Shown here: positions 1 to 10,844 of the stretch, piece after piece | How positions within the stretch are numbered: position 1 is the stretch's first letter | Layout: each line of letters begins with the position of its first letter | NCBI GenBank assembly: GCA_024195265.1 | Contig: JAJLRJ010000007.1 | Coordinates: 5,786,058-5,850,057 of the forward strand | Origin: Dendrophyllia cribrosa | Taxonomy: Eukaryota > Cnidaria > Anthozoa > Scleractinia > Dendrophylliidae | Reading direction: 5' to 3' | DNA length: 64,000 nt | The notes under the pieces: generated by a model | The model's input: only the letters and a program-made list of their open reading frames with translations | The model's database searches: none | Told to the model about the DNA's origin: nothing | Translations under genes and position numbers: made by a program

Positions 1-205
1 TTCCCAACCGGAAAATTCCGATGGAAATTTTCCGAAATTTTTTGTAAATGGAAAACGCCCAAAACTTCCAGAAACAGGGACCCCTCGTGGGGAATTTTTT
101 TACTCTGGGAGACACGTGACCAGCCTGTGCCAGGGTCTTTCTCTCTCTCGCTCCAGGGGACGGGAAGGAGAAGACCCTGGGAACGAGGTTGTGACCTGCC
201 GCGCC
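1..205. other. Window start: AT-rich sequence and an AACCTCGTTCCCAGGGTC-type repeat
   Basis: No gene seen. Bases 110-200 contain a fold-back (CCAGGGTCTTTCTC ... GAGAAGACCCTGGGAACGAG) that recurs at 41399-41472 and near 42425, so it is a dispersed repeat. Confidence 0.55.
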
Positions 206-1622
206 AGTCGAACCCCGGAGGGGGGGGGGGGGGGGGGGGGGATACTCCCATATATGAGCTATATAGGTATGTGCCGCTGTGAAGGGTATGGTTTTCAGGC
301 AGTTTAGTCTAGGATAGGGTATAGTTATCAGAGATTTTTGGTCTAGAATAGGGTATCATTTTCCGCGAAACTGATCAGTTGCGTGAAGAATTTAGTCTAG
401 ACAAGGTTTACTGGCAAATCGGTACGGCGGGCAGTACGGCATTTTTACTGACCCCTGTTTACTAATAACTGTGATAGTGAACGAGTTTCTGGAAAATAGC
501 GAGTCTGGAATAGGTCTAGGATAGGGTAGGGTTTTTCGGTGTTTAGTCTAGTGTAGGGTTGCAAAATGAAGCTTAAGAGCCAATGTCTGAAATTTTCGAA
601 AATCGGGCGTCACTCACAAAATTTCGGATTTCTTCATATTTTGCCCAAATAATCTCTATAGTAAAGTATTTTCAAAAATAACATTAAAAATTGTAACGGT
701 GTTTTATTTTTTTCGAAAACGGGCAAAGTTTGAAAAACGGCAAATCGGCGGCCTTTCAGTTGTGAAACTGGCGAAAAATTACACATTTTCATCTCGCTCG
801 TACAGAAAAACGCGATGCCATACATAAATAAAATGTGGCCACAACATAAACACGCTCTTGTTCTTCACACTACTGTTACTTACTTTGGATTAGCAGTTGA
901 AATAAGAATATTTCGGCCGTTAGAAGAAACATGATTTCTTCCATTTTAAAAATTAGCAAATTTGAACCAATTTCAACGCCGTGGAAACCCAATTGGTACG
1001 TTGAGTTTAAAAACAAAATTAAGACAGGCTTGAAGCACAACTTCTGCTGTTTACTGCGGTGAAATATTTCTGGCGGCACTTTAAAAGTGCCCCGTCGAGA
1101 GACCAAAATGTGAAGGGTAGTTTGACACCAGGAGAACTTGTGACACGAACCTGAGCGCCGCCACTACGCACCAAATGTTTATCGCTAAAAATACTTCCTG
1201 AGATAGAGCCTTTTTCAGAATCATAAAGACTTCAGAAGAACTTTATCTATCCTTTGCTAACTTAAAATGATATCTTTTAAGCAGTTTGTTGGGATACGGA
1301 GTAGAGACACGAACATCAAGTTGTGCGACCTTACAAATAACAGCGATCAACACTTACCCGCTTTTTCATCAGAAAATTAAACTGACCCGAACCTTGAATT
1401 GCGTTTACAATAAAGACAATCCTGCACTCCGATCCATTGCATTATATTGCTGAGATCATATCATAGCGTTATTTACCCCAAATTTGTTAAAACAACAGTC
1501 GCTAAATGACAGTTCGGAAGATTGCGTGACGCGTAGCACGCTGGAATTTGTTGCCTGCTTGTGGTATCGGTCACGGAAAGAAAATTGCCGTGGAAAAGGT
1601 TTCAGGTCAGTGTCATTTAGCC

Positions 1623-1988
1623 TCATTTACACGAGCAATTTTTCCTTGACAAGTTTACTTGCCAATTTTTATTGCTCGTGTAGATGATTAACAAGTTTTC
1701 CTTTACAATTTTCCATTGACAAGGTTTCCTTGTTCGTGTAGACGACGAGCAAGTTTTCCTTGATAAGTTTCGGTTGTGCCCGCAATGCCTAAATCAATAA
1801 TATCCTTGCCACATTTTCCTTGTCCGTCTACACGAGCAAATTTCTGACTTGACAATTTTTCGTTGTCAAGGAAAAGCTAGCATGCTAGCTTTTCCTTGAC
1901 AAGGAAAAATTGTCCACTATTTTCCATCTAACGAGCAATTTTTCCTTGTCAAGGAAAACTTGTCAAGGAAAAATTGCTCGTGTAAATG
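1623..1988. mobile_element. Fold-back MITE, ends TTTACACGAGCAATTTTTCC
   Basis: TTTACACGAGCAATTTTTCC near 1625 recurs inverted near 1966-1986, with internal palindromes such as GCTAGCATGCTAGC near 1876-1889. It sits inside the 577-5464 element, next to the left arm. Confidence 0.7.
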
Positions 1989-2928
1989 GGACTTTATAAA
2001 GTGGGCTGGGGGTCCTTTAGTTGTAGAACTTGAGGCTCTAGTGGGGTCCGAGTGCATGCCTTCTATATTGATTTTTGACGTCGGGAGGCTCGAAAGTGCT
2101 TTTTACATCATTCAATACAAGATATTTTCAAAAACAAAAGTGAAATTCAAAGATATTTTTTTCTTTTTAGCCACTATTGCACCCGCTTTCCGTTAATAGT
2201 TCATCAGGAAATTAAACTAACCCGAGCCTTGAATTGCGTTTATGATAAAGCCAATCATGCACTCCATTGTTGTAAATAAATTCCTGCACAGCAAACGTAG
2301 AGAAAAAAAATCGTTCACAGCGAGCGAAAGAAAAGTATGGAATAATCTCGAAAAAAAATTCTTGCACAGCCTCAAGGCGGAAAACAAATCATGCATCACA
2401 CAAGGCTTCTTCAATCTTCTTACAAGAGAAAATAAAACTGTAAAAGTGGTTAGCAATCTTGCATTACATTGGCCCTTCATTTTCTAGCTTTACAAGGGCA
2501 ACTATCCTCAAAATCGTCAAGGAGGGCCATCGATGGCGCTTTTTTCTTCACTGCCGGGCACGGGCACGACGCATTTCTTTTGTAACTACATCCGCGTCGA
2601 CCTTCCTGTCTGTGGATTGACCAATAGTAAATTTAGCCTCCAGGTAGGCTTTCTGCTTTTCATTGAATTGGTAGCAAGGGCTGTTCCATTTCCTTTAGCG
2701 CCCAGCCCGCCTTGAGGCTTTGGCCTTTGTTTGAGCTGCTAACTGAGCTTGAAAGAAAGGAAGAAGTGCAACGCTTTCGCTGAGGAGGGTGGCGTACTGT
2801 TGTTTGGCCAGGTTCATTAGGGTGTGCCTCTCCGGTGACCTGGAGCAGGCTTCTAATGACAGATGGCGTTACAGGTCGGACGGCCGTTGAAACACTTTGA
2901 TGCAGCTCCCGGGAGGTACTAGCCTGCG
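1989..2928. other. Interior of nested element, no gene recognised
   Basis: Open frames at 2217-2487 overlap on both strands and show no family motif. The strip at 2210-2260 resembles arm sequence (CCCGAGCCTTGAATTGCGTTTA), suggesting an internal partial duplication of the arms. Confidence 0.4.
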
Positions 2929-3032
2929 AGCAAGGCTCTCGTTCTTAGGGGTTGGGAGGAAGGGGTTCGGGGGGCCTCCTCCCCTCCCAAACCGCAAACC
3001 CGGTCCCGACCCCGAGAGCTTGCTCGCAGGCT
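2929..3032. repeat. Fold-back repeat GAGCAAGGCTCTCG / CGAGAGCTTGCTCGCAGGCT
   Basis: An inverted pair with a G/C-rich centre. Part of the same motif (GCCTGCTCGCAGGCC) recurs near 11237-11252. Confidence 0.55.
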
Positions 3033-3033
3033 A

Positions 3034-3690
3034 GGGGGGTACTCGGATATGTCTTGGCTGGGTATGTGCCGCCCGGGTCTCCAAATTTTGACCCCGTTTT
3101 AGAAAGAATTTGCACTCAAAATGTTACCCCATTCTAAAAATAGGTCAATTTTTAACACTCTGATTCTAGAAAAATGATACGGAAAATGATATGCGATCTC
3201 GGATGGCGGAGCCTCGAAGTTCGCTGGGCTGTCAGCCGCCTATCCCTGATTGTCCACGGCCTTGTGGACGTTGAAAGTCAGATTCTGGTTAGGAGTACAA
3301 GTGGACGTGTAACTAGACAATCCCAAAGTCAACACCACTTCGTAGAAATTGCGTCACTTTCAATAGCCCATTTTTTAAAAAAAGTTATTTCTTTGTTTGT
3401 TCGACTTATACATCAAAATACGTCAATTCTGCTTCCATACAAATAAATAAATAAATAAATAAAGACGATAAAGTCACGATCTACAATTTCTTTATTCACC
3501 ATCTTATGAAGCTTTCATGCGTTCGAAATATTATACCTCGTTCTAGGAAATGTCTCTAAAATGGATACCCGTTCGTTCTAGACCAGGAGTCCCAAAATTA
3601 CGACCCCGTTAGGCGGCACATACCCGTATAGGTATTTTTGGGAAGTACCCCCTCCCCCACCCCCCCCCCCCCCCCCCCCCCCCCCCGCCC
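3034..3690. mobile_element. Element with GGGGGGTACTCGG ... AAGTACCCCC ends, same broad type as the outer element
   Basis: The left end has GGGTACTCGGATATG and GGGTATGTGCCGCC; the right end has GGCGGCACATACCCG and GGAAGTACCCCC, then a C tract to 3686. Paired internal segments (ATTCTAGAAAAATG, CGTTCTAGGAAATG) also face each other. It is nested within the TTAA element. Confidence 0.65.
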
Positions 3691-3699
3691 TTCCTCCCT

Positions 3700-3905
3700 G
3701 GGATGCAGCCTTCCTGTGGGTATGAAAATGCATTGGATGTTGGACGTTCAGGACTGTTTTCCTTGTCATCGGACGTGGCTGTTGAGACTGTAACTTGCGG
3801 TGGAGATGTCACAGAAACAGCTTTAAACCCACCAGCCGAAAACAGAACTGACAGCCAGCTGTAGCTCACATCTGTAATTGTATCACTATTCTCAGATACT
3901 TTTGC
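3700..3905 (-). CDS. Protein-like open segment inside the nested transposon (possible captured exon)
   Basis: Within a 154-codon minus frame, this part reads like real protein (KVSENSDTITDVSYSWL, then KAVSVTSPPQVTVSTATSDD, DKENSPERPTSNAFSYPQEG), whereas the rest comes from a palindrome and a poly-C run. No family recognised. It could be a host exon fragment carried by the element, or chance. Confidence 0.25.
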
Positions 3906-3960
3906 TTGCTTTTGAGACGTCAATATAAAGTCGTATTGACGTCTCAAAAATCTAGACAAA

Positions 3961-4132
3961 ACTAATTTCGATTTTGAGGCGCGCGTTAATACTGCATTAT
4001 ATTGACGGCGTTGGAAGAAAATACATTCCGCCGCTTCGCGACTCCGCCCAATACGGAATATATTTTCTCCCAACTAGCCGACAATATAATGCAGTATTGC
4101 AATTAACACCTCAAAATCGAAATTAGTTTATA
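3961..4132. mobile_element. Fold-back MITE, arms CTAATTTCGATTTTGAGG
   Basis: ACTAATTTCGATTTTGAGGC near 3961-3980 is mirrored near 4110-4130, and ATACTGCATTATATTG is mirrored by CAATATAATGCAGTAT. It lies inside the TTAA element. Confidence 0.7.
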
Positions 4133-4217
4133 AGAGTATTGAAAACATAACTTCGTAGCAGAATAAAGGCGGTGTGTTATCGCAAAAGAGCCGGCAAGGT
4201 GCGTAGTGAAAGGGTGA

Positions 4218-4258
4218 CACCCCCCCCCCCCCTCCCCCCCCCCCCCCCCCCCCCCCCT
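4218..4258. repeat. C-rich homopolymer tract
   Basis: Nearly pure C over about 40 bases. It is probably the poly-C end of another copy of the G/C-tailed element family, and length is likely unreliable in assembly. Confidence 0.7.
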
Positions 4259-5569
4259 CATAAATGACTTGTATATTTATCTACCAAATATACCTGAAAG
4301 ACGATTTGAACATTAATTAAAATTGTACCAAAACGAAGGAAACAGATTTTATACATTTATACATTTCCAAAAACGGACGTTACTCCTGTGACTTTTCCAC
4401 GGCAATTAATGTTCTTTCCTTGACCGATACCATACGCACGCAGCAAATTCCAGTGTGCTACGCGTCACGCAATCTCTTGGCAACACATTGTGGGAAACTT
4501 CCGAACTGTCATTTAGCGACTGTTGTTTTAACAAATTTGGAGTAAATAACGCTATGATATGATCTACAAGGCTCAGATATTCCAAACACAGCAATATAAG
4601 GGATCGGAGTGCAGGATTGTCTTTATTATAAATAAAACGCAATTCAAGGTTCGGGTCAGTTTAATTTTCTGATGAAAAAGCGGGTAAGTGTTGATCGCTG
4701 TTATTTGTAAGGTCGCACAACATGATGTTCGTGTCTCTACTCCGTATCCCAACAAACTGCTTAAAAGATATCATTTTAATTTAGCAAAAGATAGATAAAG
4801 TTCTTCTGAAGTCTTTACGATTCTGAAAAAGGCTCTATCTCAGGAAGTATTTTTAGCGATAAACATTTGGTGCGTAGTGGCGGCGCTCAGGTTCGTGTCA
4901 CAAGTTCTCCTGGTGTCAAACTACCCTTCACATTTTGGTCTCTCGACGGGGCACTTTTAAAGTGCCGCCAGAAATATTTCACCGCAGTAAACAGCAGAAG
5001 TTGTGCTTCAAGCCTGTCTTAATTTTGTTTTCAAACTCAACGTACCAATTGGGTTTCTACGGCGTTGAAATTGGTTCAAATTTGCTAATTTTTAAAATGG
5101 AAGAAATCATGTTTCTTCTAACGGCCGAAATATTCTTATTTCAACTGCTAATCCAAAGTAAGTAACAGTAGTGTGAAGAACAAGAGCGTGTTTATGTTGT
5201 GGCCACATTTTATTTATGTATGGCATCGCGTTTTTCTGTACGAGCGAGATGAAAATGTGTAATTTTTCGCCAGTTTCACAACTGAAAGGCCGCCGATTTG
5301 CCGTTTTTCAAACTTTGCCCGTTTTCGAAAAAAATAAAACGCCGTTACAATTTTTTAAGTTATTTTTGAAAATACTTTACTATAGAGATTATTTGGGCAA
5401 AATATAAAGAAATCCGAAATGTTGTGAGTGACGCCCGATTTTCGAAAATTTCAGACATTGGCTCTTAAATGGTCTAGTATAGGTTAAGGATCTCAGAGTC
5501 CCAGCGGCACACCCCCACCCAAAAATTGGCCGAGTACCCCCCCCCCCCCCCCCCCCCCGGGAGTCGAAC

Positions 5570-6799
5570 GCAGATTAATTTTATACAGGGCTCGAAATTG
5601 CGCCTGTATCGGGCGCATTTGCGGCTAAAGATTTCGATTTTGTGACTAAAATTTGTCTAGCTAATAAAGGAATTATATTCAACAGTCTTGTGTCTTACTT
5701 GTAACTGGTAGTTGCAATTTTATCCGAAAAATCCTGCGAAATTCAGGTTGACTGTTGCGGAATTTCTCATTTCCGGTTCCGGTATTAGTACATGTACTGA
5801 GGCGTATGATTTCAGAATCGGGGAAATAACCGAAATGAAATCAAGACAAATATACTATTTCTATGTCGGAAAAATCTGAAACCTTTCGGAGTACACAGCA
5901 CGGCAGAATTGAAGGATTTTGCCCGATTCCATGGCGATAGCGTGAATTTCTTTGATGTCGGACCGATTTTTGCCTGCATGACATACCTCGCGACATAGCT
6001 CCTTCAAACAGTGGCTGAAACTGAGGTACCAGGTCAAGACGAGGTGCCACGGGATAAGGAGCTAGGAGACGCACTATATAATCTATGATTGCTACTAGTA
6101 TAGATTTAATTGGGTAAATTTACCTAATTAACGCTTGAACACAAAGTAATCAAAAGGCCCATTTAGAAAGTAGAACTCTTTCTTACAAGACTGAGAGGGT
6201 CTTGGGTGATCTTTTCCACGCTCTATATTATTTTCCTATCACTTAACCATTGAATTTTCGATGTCTGGCATGCATGACGTTGGTGGTACTGGGACACACT
6301 GGTCTCTGACTCACTAGATCGAGGGCTTTAATGTTTTATTTGTGATACTTTTAGCAAATGAAATGCAACTGAATTGAAATTTGGCACACAGAAAGTTCTT
6401 ATCTTTCTTAATATTGTAAGTAACAAGCTTTCCAATAGATCACGTGACATTACGTGACCATTTTTCTGAAAATAGCAAATTTCTGACGGATCAAACATCA
6501 AATATAAACGCCTCCTGGTGCAGATTAAATATTTCCAGACTTTCACGTTTGAAATGACCGTCCATTGTTTTCTGAAAAAAATTGTGAGGACAAAGATCAT
6601 TTTTCAGTCCAAGATTCAACCTTTGATTATTTTTTGCTCCAACTTTAAAAAAGCTCGAGGATCGATCGATCGATCCATCGGAAACGCCGATTTATTTATC
6701 TATCTTTGGTGTCTTTTGTTTTCCTTTTAAACTTACCAATTCCACAGAGAGAGCTCGTAGAGTCTCATTCTGTCAACGCTTGAAAAGAAAGAGTTGCTT
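5570..6799. other. Non-coding stretch with dispersed repeats
   Basis: No gene seen. Bases 5980-6105 recur inverted at the window end (63880-64000), sharing GCGACATAGC and AAGACGAGGTGCCACGGGAT. A short fold-back lies at 6460-6610, and GATCGATCGATCGATC at 6660. Confidence 0.5.
5980..6105. repeat. Dispersed repeat, inverted copy at 63880-64000
   Basis: GTGGCTGAAACTGAGGTAC and CAAGACGAGGTGCCACGGGA occur here and as reverse complement at the right edge. The copies are about 90% alike by eye. Confidence 0.7.
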
Positions 6800-7232
6800 T
6801 ACACAGCTGTCTCTCAAGTTTTGCAGCAATTTTGTGCATCCGGGAATGTATCGATCTCAGGTAAATCGACTCCGGAAGCACAGCTCTTGACAAAATAACT
6901 AATTTCTTCGCAGTACACATTAGTATCTGGGAACTGAATACTGCGGAATAGATATCGCAAGCGTCTCGTTTCTAAACCTCATCAATGTTCTTGTGTCTAG
7001 GAAGCCCTCTATGGTAGTCTTGCGCCAGATTTCGGATAGGAAGGAGACAAGGATAACCTTGTTTCGCGGGTTGGAAATGTATTTCTTCCACCGCACTGCT
7101 TAGGAACTGGGATCCATGGGCCCTCACTTCTTTCTTTCGTTCTGCACTATAACTATTTGACGGATGCTGGTCAAAGACAATGTCCGCCCTCCGACAATCA
7201 AGTCTTTTTAAGTGGAGAGATGATAATCCCAA
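6800..7232 (-). pseudogene. Decayed fragment of a multicopy cnidarian protein family
   Basis: On the minus strand one frame reads RADIVFDQHPSNS and then AERKKEVRAHGSQFLSSAVE; shortly after, a second frame continues NPRNKVILVSFLSEIW, and farther on a third gives SIQFPDTNV. These recall a large cnidarian 'uncharacterized protein' family with blocks like VFD.Y..NSIKSAER, NPKNK..L..FL.EEW and IQSPDTDV. If so, this copy has at least two frameshifts plus stops and is dead. The family memory is not precise, and I do not know its function; a mobile-element origin is possible. Confidence 0.4.
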
Positions 7233-7373
7233 AATACCTTAAAATAAGGGCACCACATGTTGCTTCTCTGGAAAATTTTGTCGCTTGCATGAATAAGTAA
7301 GTGCCACACCGTCACTGACGAAATGTGCAACTAGTCATTTTCTGGCCGTATCGCAAGCCTTGGTTCTATTGCT

Positions 7374-8160
7374 AAAGCCCTGTCACACTATTGCGTATGA
7401 GAGAAACGTATGAGTTGCGTATGAAAATTCATAAAATAATTTTCATACGCACAAAATACCCTTGAAAATACAGCATTTGACCAGCGTACTTGACCTATGA
7501 GTAACGTACCTCTAGCGTAACTCTCGCGTATGCCTAGCGTATAAACCATACGTCCGAATACGCACAAAATTTTTAAGCATGCTTAATGGCCCTGTCACAC
7601 TATTGCGTATCGTACTAGCGTATGCCAGCGTATGAAAAATATCACTCATACGCTGGTATACGCTGACATACGCTAGGGGTACGTTAGGCATAGGTTGTAT
7701 ACGTTTCAAGCACGGTCACATACGGTGGCGTACGCTGGCATACAGCGAGGCAGAAAAAATTTTTTAAGCATGCTTAAAAATTTTGTGCGTATTCGGACGT
7801 ATGGTTTATACGCTAAGCATACGCTAGGCATACGCTGAATACGCAAGCGTTACGCTAGAGGTACGTTACTCATAGGTCAAGTAAGCTGGTCATTTTGTGC
7901 GTATGAAAATTATTTTATGAATTTCCAAACGCAACTCATACTATACGTTTCTCTCATACGCAATAGTGTGACAGGGCCTTAAAACATTTTTTCTGCCTCG
8001 CCGTATGCCAGCGTATGACACCGTATGCGACCGTGCTTGAAACGTATACAACCTATGCCTAACGTAGCCCTAGCGTATGTCAGCGTATACGAACGTATGA
8101 GTGATATTTTTTATACGCTGGCATACGCTAGTACGATACGCAATAGTGTGACAGGGCCAT
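7374..8160. mobile_element. Interleaved fold-back element, ends CCCTGTCACACTATTGCGTA
   Basis: Four segments in the order A (7374-7586), B (7588-7755), A' (7756-7981), B' (7982-8160), where A' and B' are reverse complements of A and B. Each outer edge carries CCCTGTCACACTATTGCGTA, and CGTATGCCAGCGTATG-like units repeat throughout. The A-B-A'-B' order means two overlapping hairpins, best explained by one copy inserted in or recombined with another. Confidence 0.75.
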
Positions 8161-8349
8161 AATCGAATGTTTTAACCTTGAGCGGTTGGAAGTGGCTCCC
8201 GGAAATTAATCTTATTCCGAATTAAACGCTTATGGACGAATTTATTCATGGCTAAATCAACTTTTTGCAGCACGGTCACCGTGAAAATGGTGAAGACTTC
8301 TGTTGACGAGCCTTTTAACATTTCGCAGTAACCCACAACATAGGAGCAT

Positions 8350-8531
8350 ACACCTTATTCCAAAATGGCGGCCAATTTATTATTCTTTTATATGCATGTT
8401 AATTAGCCCTCATGGCCTCATTTTCACTTGAAAATTCTTTTGTATTTTGCACATGCTAACGAGGCCAAGAGGGCTAATTTACATGGATATAAAAGAATAA
8501 TAAAATGGCCGCCATTTTGGAATAAGGTGTA
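8350..8531. mobile_element. Fold-back MITE CACCTTATTCCAAAATGGCG
   Basis: The ends are inverted copies (CACCTTATTCCAAAATGGCG / GCCATTTTGGAATAAGGTG) with a TAATTAGCCCT interior. Relatives lie at 20815-20917, 22322-22507 and 44940-45045. Confidence 0.8.
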
Positions 8532-10080
8532 TAAGGCTTCAGAAAATACAAACGCGTTGAAATCACTCCAACTTGAAAAAGATGGGTATTTTGATCCGTT
8601 TCCTCAGGCTCTCGCAATAATTATAAGGATCTTGCGCATTCATGTGAAAGCCCAACAAAAACGAGAAAACCCTTAATGGAACGAAAACTATGCACGCGAC
8701 CACCATAGTATTGTTCCAAAGAAAGCCAACCCAAAGTTTTCGGCAACCCCTCCGTCTGGAAAATTATCAATAATTTATTGTAATTTTGGAAATTTGCAAT
8801 CGACGATGTGGCAAGGGAAATTAGATGACGTCATCACTTTCCGCATTTTCCATTATGGCTAAAAATAAGTTGAATGTTGCTAAGATTGAGAGAAAAAGCT
8901 AAATGCGAAATAAATCAATAGGTTCTTTTTTGATAATGATTAATAAAACGTATTTGAAAACGGAGGTGGAATTAAAATAATCCAAAAATGAATTTCAGAA
9001 TTTTGTAAATATTTTCTGTGATTCAGATTCCTTTGAGTATTGTCCATTTTTTAAGCTAACATACAGACTGTAAGCAGGTGTAAGCATGGGCTCCTGCAGC
9101 TGTAAGTTAATATGAAAATTGCACAAACAAATCGGAGGAAAAAATAATCGGTATATGACAACAGCAAACAAAGTCGGTAAATTTTATAACAAATTATCAA
9201 TGTTTGCAGACACGTTTGTGTTCTCTCTCAGTGGTCATTTTATACACAAAATACTGTTTTACACTTCTGAAAATATTATGCCAAAATTGTCTTAAAATCT
9301 GTGAATAGTTGGTTCAATCTTGGTCTAAAGTTATAATTACAGAGGCAAGACAACGTGATGCCACTGCCACCCAGTGTTTTTTAATGTGTGAAAATTAGTT
9401 ATGGGAATTATTCCTGAGCGAAATCATAAAAGCAACAACTATAAGACAATTAGCCATTCCAACATGATATTACCACAACAGTGTTGTTCTAGACTCTTGT
9501 CGTTGACAGTTTTGCTAACATTATTCAGTGGCTCCTTTCACGTCTCAGTTGTTGTCACAGCGACGACTGTTTTTGTTAAGCATGAAAGGAAGGCTTCATA
9601 AAAATGCATGATTGGCAGCTTTTCTTAAAGCTTTCTCCGAAAAGTGATCAATTTGAAAATGTCAGTGCTTTTTTCATCTAGAAAGGGAAGTTTCAACATA
9701 AATGCGCTTTTCAGATTTTCGTCAGCAAAAAGTTTTAGTTCCTATTATTCCACGATGAACGAAGATGCTATGACACGTCACATAGGACAAGGGGAATTTA
9801 TATATCACGAGACTTCTTTAAAAATGGCGTTGCTGCAGTTGTTAAAATTAACTTTCGAAGAGTCTTACGAGATATCTGGGCTACTTTATTTTCTTATTGG
9901 AGAAAAATTGGAGAGCATTCTCGTTTTCAGCCTCGTTATCATGTTGAACTCCGTTTGACTCTCGCCGACGCACATTTCCCTTTCGTAAACGGTCGATGCC
10001 TTTTTAGCGACACTTAGAAAAATTTTCACTAATTTTAGAATTATTTTTTCTATCAGAAAAAGAAAAATGCAATTAATTAC
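8532..10080. other. AT-rich stretch without a recognisable gene
   Basis: Open frames at 9401-9601 and 9644-9958 (plus) show no family motif. The first contains a signal-peptide-like segment from 9464 but no stop-free partner exon in phase. Confidence 0.4.
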
Positions 10081-10082
10081 CT

Positions 10083-10152
10083 AGAATCGAACCCGGAACC
10101 TCTGCATGTTAACATCTTTCCTTTACCACTAGACCACTGGGTTGATCCGGCA
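10083..10152 (-). repeat. tRNA-like fragment (A and B boxes), degenerate
   Basis: The minus strand has A-box-like GTGGTCTAGTGGTAAAGG, then TTAACAT, then B-box-like GGTTCGATTC, in tRNA order. The acceptor halves do not pair and the T stem has a mismatch, so this is a pseudo-tRNA or SINE head, not a working tRNA. Confidence 0.6.
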
Positions 10153-10731
10153 AATCCAAGAAAAAATCAATTATAAAAGGTTCTTTTCTTAATATATATC
10201 AATAACGGGTCACCCTAACCCTAAATCTTACCTAACCGCGAATCTAGCATAGATCTAATAATCGCTTTACCTAGGCCCAATTTTATCTAATAATGATAGC
10301 CTACTCTCGTCTCAATCCACGCATAAACTAAAGAGAAATAGCATCGACCATTTCAAAAGGCTTGGTTACTAATTACAGTACTACTCTAAAAATGGCATCG
10401 ACCGTTTACGAAAGGGAAATCAGCCTCGCCGACTCACAAAAACGTATCTATAACGCAAAACGTATACCACAATTCGAAACCACAAACTACCTAGCAAAAA
10501 ATAGGAGACTTTAATCTATTGTACTTTTCAGTACTCCGGGTTGTGCGAAGCGTCAGTTTTGAGATCCAAGCTTCCGGACTATAGATCATCAATTCAGTTC
10601 TGAATAAAACTGCTTCTGTATTTGAATTGACTAAATCTTTTTGTTGTAATTATTTGTTATTATTTCCATACAATAGGTCATAAGCTTCATCATTCATCGA
10701 ATTAATATACTTTTGTTTCCTTTTTTCGCAG

Positions 10732-10844
10732 AGAAACTTTCCGACGGACTCATTGCGTTGATAGTAATTTTAGTCCTTGCTGTTGTTGGTGTTGCCGGTG
10801 GTATAATAATTAAATGCATTTGCTGCAATAATTGTTGCAATTAA
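10732..10844 (+). CDS. Orphan terminal exon: transmembrane anchor with Cys-rich cytoplasmic tail
   Basis: A pyrimidine-rich acceptor (CCTTTTTTCGCAG, ending 10731) is followed by a split codon, then 36 codons and TAA at 10842-10844. The peptide begins KLSDGLIALIVILVLAVVG, a clean transmembrane helix of about 20 residues, and ends IIIKCICCNNCCN: a Lys stop-transfer and five Cys in ten residues, a likely palmitoylated tail. It needs an upstream exon ending in phase 1; I could not identify one. A candidate signal-peptide frame at 9464 (MILPQQCCSRLLSLTVLLT) ends at a donor in the wrong phase. Function unknown. Confidence 0.45.

Larger units (their letters stand above)
577..5464. mobile_element. 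4.9-kb element with ~1-kb inverted repeats inserted at TTAA
   Basis: TTAA at 573-576 and 5465-5468 bracket ends GAGCCAATGTCTGAAATT and AATTTCAGACATTGGCTC. The arms run about 577-1600 and 4390-5464, in opposite orientation and roughly 97% alike by eye, apart from a ~24-bp indel near 4480. Removing the element restores a junction that aligns with the uninterrupted sister element at 44268. TTAA targeting is typical of piggyBac-type elements. No transposase frame is visible, so it is non-autonomous, or a composite of other insertions between two arms. Confidence 0.8.
214..5561. mobile_element. Outer non-autonomous DNA transposon with poly-G/poly-C ends, 8-bp target duplication
   Basis: Direct repeats AGTCGAAC at 206-213 and 5562-5569 flank the element. 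Its ends are CCCGGAGGGGG... and ...CCCCCGGG, that is, inverted repeats running into 22- to 30-base homopolymers. Sequence 241-572 plus 5469-5540 lines up with a second copy at 43931-44362 (shared GGTATGTGCCGCTG, GTCTAGTATAGGGTTGCAAAA, CTCAGAGTCCCAGC). An 8-bp duplication suggests the hAT type. It encodes no transposase. Everything between 573 and 5468 is a later insertion. Confidence 0.75.

Noticed and set aside
3609..4073. Full 154-codon minus frame as a gene
   Set aside because: Its ends translate a fold-back MITE and a poly-C tract; only the middle segment looks protein-like and is listed separately at low confidence.
9644..9958. 104-codon plus-strand frame
   Set aside because: No recognised domain and no conserved-looking block; not enough to call a gene.
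10208..10226. CCCTAACCCTAAA, telomere-like
   Set aside because: Only about two units of the repeat; no array, and the surroundings are ordinary.
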